Shown one piece after another: positions 33,416-43,108 of a stretch of 64,000 nucleotides of DNA. The DNA is from Pelagibacterium lacus. GTDB taxonomy: Bacteria; Pseudomonadota; Alphaproteobacteria; Rhizobiales; Devosiaceae. The stretch spans positions 1 through 64,000 of the forward strand of contig NZ_QQNH01000005.1 in NCBI RefSeq assembly GCF_003345525.1, written 5' to 3'. The translations under genes and the position numbers were made by a program. Under the pieces are notes generated by a model, which did not search any database, had not been told where the DNA came from, and worked only from the letters and a program-made list of their open reading frames with translations. Every line of letters begins with the position of its first letter. The first letter of the stretch is position 1.

Positions 33416-35449
33416 CTAGAGGGCAGGCTCGATCGGCTGCAATTCGCGCGGCCAGAGGAGCGTCGTGGTCTCCTTCATGTCGATGAGCTTTCCCTCGGCC
33501 GTCAGCCGATAGGTCTTGCTGGCCCGTTGGCCAAGACGGCTGACGTCGACCCGCCACAATCCGTCATCGGCGGCGACCCCGGTCTCGTCCGCAGGGGCGA
33601 TAGCGAGCTCGGTGGCGCCCAGACTGGGGCCTTCCACATCGAGCGCAGGAACGCGCGCCGTGCCATGTCTTGCCACGATGCGTGGCAAAAAGCTGAGCGA
33701 AAGGGCCTCGCCCGGCACGCGCGGCGCGCCGGGAAGGACAGCCTCGGTTTCCATTCCGTCCATCGCGGTATGGCGCTGGCGATACCCCATGCCGTCCGAC
33801 CAGCTTATGGTCGTGGTTTCCTTGCCCACGAAGCTCTCGATCTCGATTTCGCCGTGCTGAACGTTCATGTTCTCGTCGAGCGTGAGCAGGGATGTCTGCC
33901 GCTGGGGATGCCGCCGCGGATTGGCCCCGGAATGGCGTTCCTCAATCAGCCAGCCGCCATTGGACAGACGCGAGTGGCGATAGCCCACCTGCCCGAACTC
34001 GGCATCGCAGATCCGCTCCTGCCAGATGCCCTCATCTACGACCTCGCCAGATCCCGCAGCGGCGGGCAGGGTCGTCGCGGCCACCGAGGGCGCCCCTTTT
34101 TTGGCCAGCGCCGCGCGCTGCTCGAGCAAGCTGTCGAGAACCGTCCGGTCGAGATGATGGCCGTTGACGAAAACCTCATCAACCGTGCGCAGCGCCCGGA
34201 GATCCTCAAGCGGATTGTCGCGCAGCAGGATCATATCGGCGTATTTGCCCACCGCAATGGTTCCCCACAGATCCTCTTCGTGCATGAACCGGGCCGCTTC
34301 GCTCGTGGCGCAGCGCAGCGCGTCGAAAGCGCCCATTCCGGCACTGGCGAAATTCTCGATCTCCTCGAGCAGAACCGGCCCTTGGATATTGTAGGGATTG
34401 ATGCCGTCGGTGCAGGTAAGTTGCGGCGCGCCTTCCTCGTGGAAAATCCCGATCATGCGGTGAAAGGCTTCCGCCCGCCGCTGCGCGAGGGAGCGCCATG
34501 CGACGGCGTCGATGCGGCCGCGATGCGACCACCGGATGATCGTGGTTTCCCAGTCATTGATGGTCGATTGCGGAACATAGCGGAGATCGGGATCGGCCAG
34601 CGATACCTCCAGCGGACGGGCGGCGCGCTGGTGGAAGGCGAGGGTGGGCAGGCTCCAGGCATCGTGCGCGGCGAGGAACGCCCCCAGCCGGCGGATCTTG
34701 TCGAAATCGAGCTTGGTGCCGGGGGCCGGATCGAAGCGGTCCCAATAGGTCTGGCCCGCATGCGCATCCAGCATGTGGTCGCGCGCCACCAGATGGCACT
34801 GGTGAAAGCCGCTCATGCCCACCTCGACCGCCTCTTCCCACGACACGGCGTTGGGACAATTGCCCGCAAGGCGCATGCCCTGTTCGGCGCTCGCCTCGCC
34901 CAGGGCCGTCAACACCTCCTTGCTCAACAGCGAGAAGGGCATGATCTGGTCGTAGCCGCGGCCGGCGAAATGGCGGACGAGGTCTTTCGCGTCCTCGGGC
35001 CGGGTGAGCGGATAACCGTCATACATGTCGGTTCGGCCGTTGGGCCCGATGCCGTCGATCCCCGGGGTCACGGTGATCATCCGAGGACTGGGAAAATCTC
35101 GCCGGGCGGCCGCCTGCGCCATGGCAAGCTGGAAGGCATTGCTGCTGGTCCGCGCCGTGGTGATGCCATAGGCGAGATAGAGGGGAGATTCGGCGGGGTC
35201 GCGATAATGGGTATACATGTCGGCCAGCCCGGGCATGAGGAAACGCCCCCCGCCATCGATGACAGCCACGTCTTCGTCGATCTGCATTTCCCCCGAGGGA
35301 GAGATAGCGAGGATCTTGCCCGCCTCGAACAGGATCGTGTGGTTCGGCAGCGTCCGCCTGCTGTCCATCGGTATGATGGTCACGTTGCGGATGGCGGTGC
35401 GGCCCATATCGGAGCCCGGAAATTTCAGATCAAGGAATTCACTGGACAC
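33416..35449 (-). CDS. Large amidohydrolase-like protein with altered metal ligands and an extra C-terminal domain
   Basis: A 677-aa protein. Residues 15-435 follow the imidazolonepropionase-like amidohydrolase pattern (a GRFLMPGLAD segment, a TTARTSSN strand, an LTCTDG strand with Asp348, and a C-terminal IAVGKYADMILL). Several metal ligands expected in that branch are replaced: the HxH motif reads Y79-T-H81, the Lys position appears to be Met170, and the GHVP motif reads GNCP with Asn197. Residues about 450-677 are a beta-rich domain with repeated GxxxR and SxxDG motifs that I do not recognise. There is no signal peptide. Function is unknown. It may be non-metal or a binding protein. It carries its own block C operator. 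Confidence 0.7.
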   Translation of the reverse strand: MSSEFLDLKFPGSDMGRTAIRNVTIIPMDSRRTLPNHTILFEAGKILAISPSGEMQIDEDVAVIDGGGRFLMPGLADMYTHYRDPAESPLYLAYGITTARTSSNAFQLAMAQAAARRDFPSPRMITVTPGIDGIGPNGRTDMYDGYPLTRPEDAKDLVRHFAGRGYDQIMPFSLLSKEVLTALGEASAEQGMRLAGNCPNAVSWEEAVEVGMSGFHQCHLVARDHMLDAHAGQTYWDRFDPAPGTKLDFDKIRRLGAFLAAHDAWSLPTLAFHQRAARPLEVSLADPDLRYVPQSTINDWETTIIRWSHRGRIDAVAWRSLAQRRAEAFHRMIGIFHEEGAPQLTCTDGINPYNIQGPVLLEEIENFASAGMGAFDALRCATSEAARFMHEEDLWGTIAVGKYADMILLRDNPLEDLRALRTVDEVFVNGHHLDRTVLDSLLEQRAALAKKGAPSVAATTLPAAAGSGEVVDEGIWQERICDAEFGQVGYRHSRLSNGGWLIEERHSGANPRRHPQRQTSLLTLDENMNVQHGEIEIESFVGKETTTISWSDGMGYRQRHTAMDGMETEAVLPGAPRVPGEALSLSFLPRIVARHGTARVPALDVEGPSLGATELAIAPADETGVAADDGLWRVDVSRLGQRASKTYRLTAEGKLIDMKETTTLLWPRELQPIEPAL

Positions 35450-35507
35450 TCTTTCTCCCTTCCTGCCTGGATGCGCGGCAAGGTTCCCCGGATATAAATA
35501 TACTTAT

Positions 35508-35528
35508 AGTATGCTGATGGAATACCAA
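35508..35528. promoter_or_regulatory. Candidate GntR operator for the large amidohydrolase-like gene
   Basis: TGGAATACCA (35518-35527) is a near-palindrome, preceded about 10 bases upstream by GTATGCTGA. It aligns over about 20 bases with the 19.6 kb site, including the shared TGATGG centre. It lies about 60 bases upstream of the gene start. Confidence 0.55.
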
Positions 35529-35633
35529 TAAAACACGCGATGGCTCACCCGTCAATGCGAATGATGATGCGGGCATTCGGCGGCCGGCACCCCATCCTCT
35601 ATCGCGAGCGGGCGCATCGGCGCGCATTGCGCC

Positions 35634-36623
35634 TCATTGTCCGTTCCGCTCCCGCAATTGGTGCTCGCGCCCCATGACGTAAAGCGCTCCGCCGATGATG
35701 ATCGCGGCACCGGCGAGCGTCCATTGGTCCGGCAACTGCCCGAACACCACATAGCCGGACCCGATGGCCCACACGATCCCCAGATACGGGTATGGCGCCA
35801 GCGCCGCCGCCGTCGCCATCTTGTGCGCGCATACGACGAGATAATGCCCCAACGCGCCCCACAGACCCAGCCCCAGCAGCAGCGTCAACTCGACCGGGTC
35901 GTGCGGCACCTCGGCGACCGGCAACACCATCGGGAGCAGCAGGAGCACCGCCGTCAAGGCGGGAAAAAGCGTCAGGCTTTGCGTGGTCTCGCTCGCCCCC
36001 AGATACCGGGTCATGAGGGTGTAGAGCGACATGCTCACCATGGCGCCAAGCGCATACAGATGGCCGACCTGGAACCCGCCAAATCCGGGCCGGACGATGA
36101 CCAGCACGCCGGCGAGCCCGGCAAAAACGGCGAGCCAGCGCCGCCATCCGGGCCATTCGCGCAGCAGCGGCCCCGAAAGCGCGGTGATCACCACCGGCGC
36201 CAGAAAGCCGATCACCACCGCCTGGTCGAGTTGCAGCGTGCGCAGCGCGGAAAAATTCAGCAGTGTCGCACCCAGCAGCGCAAGCCCGCGGCACACCTGC
36301 AAAGGCAGGCTGCGCACCCGAAACGGGCCGGGATTATGCCAGGCGCGGAAAGCGATGAGCACCAGCGGAACGTGGATCAGGAATCGCACCCAAGTGACGA
36401 ATTCCGCGCGGTAGCCGGCCGTCACCAGATATTTGGCCGAACTGTCGAGCATGCAGAACGACCCGCCGGCAGCGATCATCACGAGGACGGCCCTGAGCGG
36501 TGCCGCCTGGCCCGTGCCGAGGCGCGCCACCGCCGGCATCCTGTCGCTGTCGAAACTCAAGCCCAGGCCTCTTTTCCCTCGCCACTTCGGCCATGCTGAT
36601 TTTCGGCACGATGGATTGCCCAT
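35634..36623 (-). CDS. EamA/DMT-family membrane transporter
   Basis: Inner-membrane protein with ten predicted helices in two EamA repeats. The first repeat ends LREWPGWRRWLAVFAGLAGVLVIVRPG and the second ends in a WTLAGAAIIIGGALYV helix, as in drug/metabolite permeases. The family exports amino acids, metabolites and drugs. The start is uncertain: the frame opens at 36623, but an ATG at 36539 leaves a more usual short N terminus and neither has a good ribosome site. The operator-like sequence at 36658-36678 suggests it belongs to block C, perhaps as an efflux or uptake route. Confidence 0.88.
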   Translation of the reverse strand: MGNPSCRKSAWPKWRGKRGLGLSFDSDRMPAVARLGTGQAAPLRAVLVMIAAGGSFCMLDSSAKYLVTAGYRAEFVTWVRFLIHVPLVLIAFRAWHNPGPFRVRSLPLQVCRGLALLGATLLNFSALRTLQLDQAVVIGFLAPVVITALSGPLLREWPGWRRWLAVFAGLAGVLVIVRPGFGGFQVGHLYALGAMVSMSLYTLMTRYLGASETTQSLTLFPALTAVLLLLPMVLPVAEVPHDPVELTLLLGLGLWGALGHYLVVCAHKMATAAALAPYPYLGIVWAIGSGYVVFGQLPDQWTLAGAAIIIGGALYVMGREHQLRERNGQ

Positions 36624-36657
36624 TGCCCGAGCCGACGGAACAGCATCAATACACCAT

Positions 36658-36678
36658 TTGGATTCTATTGGAATACCA
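36658..36678. promoter_or_regulatory. Candidate GntR operator for the EamA permease
   Basis: TGGAATACCA (36669-36678) with TTGGATT starting at 36658 has the same two-half-site arrangement and one-turn spacing as the 19.6, 23.4 and 35.5 kb sites. It lies 35 bases upstream of the longest possible start of the permease gene. Confidence 0.55.
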
Positions 36679-36799
36679 TATTGCTGAGAACGACCTCCCT
36701 TGCTGGCTGGCCGAATTGCGCTCGCGCGCTACGGGGCAATTTTTTGGAAAGGCACGCCTGAAAACGGCGAACCGTGGCGACGCCAGCGCCTGAGCGCCG

Positions 36800-38446
<1,647 letters not shown>

Positions 38447-38480
38447 GCCATCGCTCCTTCCTGGAAAATCCGGAGCCGCT

Positions 38481-39413
38481 TCAGAGCTTGCCGGTCAGCT
38501 CGGGAACGGCCTCGAAAATGTCGGCGACAAGGCCATAATCGGCGACAGCGAAAATCGGGGCTTCGGCATCGGAGTTGATCGCGACGATGACCTTGCTGTC
38601 CTTCATGCCCGCGACGTGCTGGATGGCTCCCGATATGCCGCAGGCGATATAGAGATCCGGCGCGACGATCTTGCCCGTCTGGCCGACCTGCCAATCATTG
38701 GGCACATAGCCCGAATCGACGGCGGCGCGTGAGGCACCGATGGCGGCATTGAGCTTGTCGGCCAGGGGAACGATGGTGGTTTCGAACGCCTGCTTGCTGC
38801 CCAGGGCGCGCCCGCCCGAAACGATGATCCGGGCCGAGGAGAGGTCGGGACGATCGCTGGGCGAAGCGTCGAGCCGCACAAACCGCGTCCGCACCGGACC
38901 GGCATCGAACGCCAGGGTTTCGATCGGCGCCGAAGTCTCAAGCGTCGAGGCTGCCTCAAAGCTCGAGGTTCTGACCGTGACGATTTTCTTGCCGTCGCGC
39001 GAACGCACGGTCTCGATGGCATTGCCGGCATAGATGGGCCGGGAAAAAACGTCAGCACCCTTGATCGCGACGACGTCGGAGAGTTGCATCACGTCGAGAC
39101 GTGCCGCAACGCGGGGCAGGACATCCTTGCCGCTGGAGTTCGCGGCGGCCAGAATGGCGTCGTAGCGATCGGCCAGTTGCACGAGGATATCGGCGACCGG
39201 TTCGGCGATGAAATGGGCGAGCGCCTCGCCATCGGCAACCAGAACGCTGCGGGCACCCGCGAGCCGGGCAGCAGCTTCGGCGACCGGCGCGACGCCCTGG
39301 CCAGCGACGAGGATGTCGATGGCATCGCCCAACCGTCCGGCGGCGGTGAGAAGTCTCGCGGTCGCTTCGGACAGCGTGTGATTGTCGTGATCGGCAAGAA
39401 TGAGAATAGGCAT
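38481..39413 (-). CDS. etfA: Electron transfer flavoprotein alpha subunit
   Basis: A 310-aa protein. The N-terminal part ([17 protein letters not shown]) pairs with EtfB. The C-terminal FAD-binding domain has [47 protein letters not shown] and [10 protein letters not shown], all diagnostic. The ATG at 39413 gives the usual length. The frame extending to 39554 runs into the EtfB coding end and is rejected. It follows etfB by 19 bases. Confidence 0.95.
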   Translation of the reverse strand: MPILILADHDNHTLSEATARLLTAAGRLGDAIDILVAGQGVAPVAEAAARLAGARSVLVADGEALAHFIAEPVADILVQLADRYDAILAAANSSGKDVLPRVAARLDVMQLSDVVAIKGADVFSRPIYAGNAIETVRSRDGKKIVTVRTSSFEAASTLETSAPIETLAFDAGPVRTRFVRLDASPSDRPDLSSARIIVSGGRALGSKQAFETTIVPLADKLNAAIGASRAAVDSGYVPNDWQVGQTGKIVAPDLYIACGISGAIQHVAGMKDSKVIVAINSDAEAPIFAVADYGLVADIFEAVPELTGKL

Positions 39414-39432
39414 GGGTGTTTCCGCCACGCGT

Positions 39433-40182
39433 CTAGAGAACGCGCGCTTCCTCCTTGAGTTTGAGGAGCAGTTCATCGACCGAGGAGACCATCCGCACCG
39501 CCTTGCGGGCAGCCGGCTCGCTGACTTCGAGAACCTCCAGCCGAGGCGCGACATCGATGCCGAGCTCTTCGGGAGAAAGCTCTTCGAGGGGCTTTTTCTT
39601 GGCCTTCATGATGCTTGGAAGCGATGCATAGCGCGGCTCGTTGAGCCGCAGATCGGCGGTGATCACCGCCGGAAGCGTGAGCGAGAGCGTCATGAGGCCC
39701 TGATCGACTTCGCGCGTCACCTCGACATTGCTTCCGTCCACCACGATGGCCGAGGCGAACGTCGCCTGCGGCCAGCCCAGAAGACCGGCCAGCATCTGCC
39801 CGGTCTGGTTGCTGTCGTCATCGATGGCCTGCTTGCCGGCGAGGACGAGATCGGGGGCCTCGCGTTCGGCGATGATCCTGAGCAGTTTTGCGACGGTGAG
39901 CGGCTCGATCCGCCCCTCGCAGCGCACGAGGATTGCCCGGTCGGCACCGATGGCCAAGGCCGCGCGAAGCGTTTCCTGCGCCTGTTGCGGACCGATGCTG
40001 ACCGCGACCACCTCGTCGGCCTTCCCGGCTTCCTTGAGACGAACCGCTTCTTCGAGCGCGATTTCATCGAACGGGTTCATGGCCATCTTGACCGATGCCA
40101 GATCAACGCCGCTGCCATCGGGCTTGACGCGGATCTTCACATTGGGATCGACAACGCGCTTGATGGGTACGACAATCTTCAT
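39433..40182 (-). CDS. etfB: Electron transfer flavoprotein beta subunit
   Basis: A 249-aa protein with the EtfB start [19 protein letters not shown], the [12 protein letters not shown] motif, [22 protein letters not shown] for AMP binding and the recognition-loop region near [22 protein letters not shown]. It forms the soluble heterodimer with EtfA that collects electrons from acyl-CoA dehydrogenases. It is the first gene of the etfB-etfA-ETF-QO operon. Confidence 0.95.
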   Translation of the reverse strand: MKIVVPIKRVVDPNVKIRVKPDGSGVDLASVKMAMNPFDEIALEEAVRLKEAGKADEVVAVSIGPQQAQETLRAALAIGADRAILVRCEGRIEPLTVAKLLRIIAEREAPDLVLAGKQAIDDDSNQTGQMLAGLLGWPQATFASAIVVDGSNVEVTREVDQGLMTLSLTLPAVITADLRLNEPRYASLPSIMKAKKKPLEELSPEELGIDVAPRLEVLEVSEPAARKAVRMVSSVDELLLKLKEEARVL

Positions 40183-40335
40183 GAAGGGTCCTGCACCTTG
40201 AACATTGATTTCGCGGCCCGCGAACGGGCCCGAATATGCTCCACTATCTAGGGCAACCCCGGTTTGGCGAAAACTTCGCTGTGCTTAAGCTGGGATGAGA
40301 AAAGATCATCAATGGCGCAGCGACCGATATGCCGT

Positions 40336-41226
40336 CTATTGCGGCCGCGTCTGCCCGAGTTCGTCGCCGAGCCAGCGAATGAATTTCCGGCCCTTGAGAT
40401 TGGGTTCGGTCCCCTTCTCCCACATGACGAAATAGGCGAGGTCGCGTTTGACCACATCAAACAGGGGCACCAGCGTGCCCGCCTTGATTTCTTCCGCCAG
40501 CAGCCGGGTCTGTCCGATGGCAACTCCCATGCCCTCGATGGCCGCCTGATAGGTGAGCAGCGAGCTGGGAAATTCCACGCCATCGTGCCAGAGGTCCCGG
40601 CGGCCGATGTCGTCGAGCCAGTCCTGCCAGTCGCTGCGGCGATAATGGGAGTGGAGCAGCCGCGCCGTGGCGAGATCGTCGACGGTTTCGAGTTTGTGCT
40701 CGGCCAGATAGGACGGGCTGCAAACCGGCTGCATGATGTCATCGAACAACAGCTTGTGGCCATCGGTGATCTGGTCGGGCGTGGCGAGCTGAATGGCGAG
40801 ATCGACGGTTTGCGACGCGAAATTGGCGGGCTTGATGCCGGTGGTGAGCTTGATTTCGATCTGGGGATGGAGGGCGGAAAACCGCGACAGGCGCGGGATG
40901 AGCCATTTGGCGGCGAAGGTGGGATAGACCACCAGCCTCAACGCCTCGCGCGACTGACTGATGCGCAAGCGCCCGGTCGCCGATGCGATGGCGGCGAATG
41001 CGGGCCCGATCTCATCGAAATATTTCGTGCCCGCCGGCGTCAGAGCAATGCCCTGATGCTCGCGCGTGAAGAGCTTGAGCCCCAGATAGGCTTCCAGCGT
41101 CGCGATCTGGCGGCTGACGGCGGACTGGGTAACCCGCAATTCCTGCGCAGCCCGCGTAAAGTTTCCCAGCCGCGCCACGACTTCGAAAACATGCAGGGGA
41201 TTGAGCGGGGGTATCGTACGGGTCAT
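40336..41226 (-). CDS. LysR family transcriptional regulator, GcvA-like
   Basis: A 296-aa regulator. It has the N-terminal helix-turn-helix (NFTRAAQELRVTQSAVSRQIATLEAYLG) and then a GcvA-type effector domain (LRLVVYPTFAAKWLIPRLSRF). It is divergent from the DUF35/thiolase genes across a 265-base gap, the usual LysR target arrangement. The effector is unknown. Confidence 0.93.
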   Translation of the reverse strand: MTRTIPPLNPLHVFEVVARLGNFTRAAQELRVTQSAVSRQIATLEAYLGLKLFTREHQGIALTPAGTKYFDEIGPAFAAIASATGRLRISQSREALRLVVYPTFAAKWLIPRLSRFSALHPQIEIKLTTGIKPANFASQTVDLAIQLATPDQITDGHKLLFDDIMQPVCSPSYLAEHKLETVDDLATARLLHSHYRRSDWQDWLDDIGRRDLWHDGVEFPSSLLTYQAAIEGMGVAIGQTRLLAEEIKAGTLVPLFDVVKRDLAYFVMWEKGTEPNLKGRKFIRWLGDELGQTRPQ

Positions 41227-41350
41227 CGCCTGAAATCCATTGTCGGCCCGGGACCGTCCCAGACCGATAAAAAGTCATCGCCCACTGCGCTACGTGCAGT
41301 TGAAGCCTAATTGGACAAACGTCAACATAGCCATGGTCGGTCTACCCTGA

Positions 41351-41365
41351 CATGACCAAGTCATG
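41351..41365. promoter_or_regulatory. Palindrome in the LysR/thiolase divergent promoter region
   Basis: CATGAC-CAA-GTCATG is a perfect 6-base inverted repeat about 125 bases from the LysR start, within the only sizeable gap here. It could be a LysR recognition site, but it does not show the usual T-N11-A signature. Low confidence. The rest of 41227-41491 shows nothing I recognise. Confidence 0.35.
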
Positions 41366-41491
41366 GGCACTGCACCGTGACAAAATCAAGCCTGGGGCAG
41401 CCCGGCAGCCGCGATACGCAGACGCGGGGCCGCACCGGACATCGAAAACGGCCGCGCAGTTTCGACGCGGCCATTTGCGTATGGGCGCTTC

Positions 41492-41875
41492 ATGACACTT
41501 GCTTTGGAAACCTCCCCCCTTTCGACCTATCTCGACTATCTCCGAGCCGGAAAGCTCGCCTATCAATTCGATCCCGTGCGGCAATCCGCCGTGTTCTATC
41601 CGCGCGTTGCCGCACCCGGACATGGGGGCAACCTCGAATGGCGCATCAGCCAGGGGCTCGGCACCGTTTACGCCACCACCGTGGTGCATACGCGCAACCA
41701 GCAACCGCACAATGTCGCCCTCATCGATTGCGACGAAGGCTTTCGGCTGATGAGCACGGTCAAGGGCATTCCGCCCGAAAGCGTGAGGATCGGAATGCGG
41801 GTGCGGTTCGAGACCGAGGACATTGTCGACGACGACCCCCGCCCCGTTTTCGTGCCCGAGGAGAACGCACAATGA
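41492..41875 (+). CDS. DUF35/OB-fold protein without the zinc-ribbon cysteines
   Basis: A 127-aa protein of the DUF35 (zinc-ribbon plus OB-fold) type that partners thiolase-fold enzymes, as ChsH2 does with Ltp2 in sterol side-chain breakdown and BbsA with BbsB. The OB part (GLGTVYATTVVHT, NVALIDCDEGFRLMS, GMRVRFETE) is clear. The usual Cys-x-x-Cys pairs of the ribbon are missing: that stretch reads FYPRVAAPGHG. It overlaps the thiolase-fold gene by ATGA, so a tight complex is likely. Confidence 0.83.
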   Translation: MTLALETSPLSTYLDYLRAGKLAYQFDPVRQSAVFYPRVAAPGHGGNLEWRISQGLGTVYATTVVHTRNQQPHNVALIDCDEGFRLMSTVKGIPPESVRIGMRVRFETEDIVDDDPRPVFVPEENAQ

Positions 41876-43029
41876 ACCCCGGTTTGAAGCGCGGCTCCGC
41901 CGCTATCGTGGGCGTGGCCGAATCCGACCTGGGCGCCGTGGCCGAAGGAATGAGCATTTTCGATCTCATGGCCCAGGGCGTGCGCAGGGCGCTCGATGAT
42001 TGCGGGCTGCGGCTCGATCAGGTCGACGGCGTGTTCTGTGCGGCATCCCAATCGCGCATGTCGGCGCTGGCCTTGTGCGAATATCTGGGGATCGACCCCG
42101 CCCATGCCGATTCCACCTTTGTCGGGGGCGCTTCCTTCGAACTCCACGTCGCCCATGCCATGGCTGCCATCGACGCGGGGCTGTGCAAGGTCGCGGTGAT
42201 CGCCTATGGCAGCACCCAGCGCACCATAGGGCGCAAGCACGCCTCGGCGCGCGAGTTCAATCCCTATGAAACCCCGTTCAAGCCATTCCTTCCCGCATCC
42301 GCCTATGCAATGGCGGCCAGCCGCCACATGCACGAATTTGGCACGACGCGCGAGCAGATGGCGCAAGTGGCCGTTGCCGCGCGGCAATGGGCGCTGATGA
42401 ACCCGGCGGCCTGGGAAAAAACCCCGCTCAGCGTTTCGGACGTGCTCAATGCCCGCCCGGTGAGCGATCCCTTCACCGTGCGCGACTGCTGCCTTGTCAC
42501 CGATGGCGGCGGAGCCATCATCCTGGCCTCCCCCGAAATCGCAAAAACGCTGAAAAAGGCCCCCGTTCCGGTGCTGGGCTTCGGCCAATCGCTGACCCAT
42601 GCCAACATTTCGAGCATGCCCGATCTGACGCGGACCGGCGCCATCAAATCGGGAGCTCAGGCCTACGCGATGGCCGGGCTGGGATGCCAGGACATCGATG
42701 TGGTCGAACTCTATGACGCCTTCACCATCAACACGATCCTGTTCCTCGAAGACCTGGGCTTTTGTCCCAAGGGCGAAGGCGGCCGGTTCGTCGAGGGCGG
42801 CAGGATCGCGCCGGGCGGAAGCCTGCCGGTCAACACCAATGGCGGCGGGCTTTCATACTGCCATCCGGGAATGTACGGACTGCTGATCCTCGTCGAGGCG
42901 GTGCGCCAATTGCGCGGCGAGTGCGGCGAACGGCAGGTCAAGGATTGCGAAACGGCCATCGTGCACGGCAATGGCGGCGTGCTCTCGGCACAGAGCACCG
43001 TCATTCTAGGGACCATGGCGACGATTTAA
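41872..43029 (+). CDS. Thiolase-fold enzyme lacking the nucleophilic cysteine
   Basis: A 385-aa protein of the SCP-x/Ltp branch of thiolases. The nucleophile position reads G-G-A-S88-F-E where thiolases have Cys. The NTNGGGLSYCHPG motif with the active-site His is kept, and the C-terminal Cys position reads HGNGG. Loss of both Cys residues argues against thiolysis and recalls Ltp2-type retro-aldolases, which cleave an acyl-CoA by a different mechanism together with a DUF35 subunit. It is preceded by such a subunit in an ATGA overlap. Whether it is an aldolase or a binding protein is inference. Confidence 0.85.
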   Translation: MNPGLKRGSAAIVGVAESDLGAVAEGMSIFDLMAQGVRRALDDCGLRLDQVDGVFCAASQSRMSALALCEYLGIDPAHADSTFVGGASFELHVAHAMAAIDAGLCKVAVIAYGSTQRTIGRKHASAREFNPYETPFKPFLPASAYAMAASRHMHEFGTTREQMAQVAVAARQWALMNPAAWEKTPLSVSDVLNARPVSDPFTVRDCCLVTDGGGAIILASPEIAKTLKKAPVPVLGFGQSLTHANISSMPDLTRTGAIKSGAQAYAMAGLGCQDIDVVELYDAFTINTILFLEDLGFCPKGEGGRFVEGGRIAPGGSLPVNTNGGGLSYCHPGMYGLLILVEAVRQLRGECGERQVKDCETAIVHGNGGVLSAQSTVILGTMATI

Positions 43030-43050
43030 GGACGCAAAGTCCACAAACCG

Positions 43051-43089
43051 AAAAGGGGGACGCAGCGTTCAGGCTGCGTCCCCCTTTTT
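43051..43089. terminator. Bidirectional intrinsic terminator
   Basis: AAAAGGGGGACGCAGC (43051-43066), a 6-base loop and GCTGCGTCCCCC followed by TTTTT (43073-43089) form a perfect 16-base stem with A- and T-tracts on its two sides. It lies between the thiolase-fold gene and the convergent tctA gene and can end transcription from both. Confidence 0.92.
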
Positions 43090-43108
43090 CATGCCCGTCA
43101 AAGAGCGC

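Noticed and set aside
33527-35497. A 656-aa plus-strand open frame
   Set aside because: It mirrors the amidohydrolase-like gene on the opposite strand and shows no family motif.
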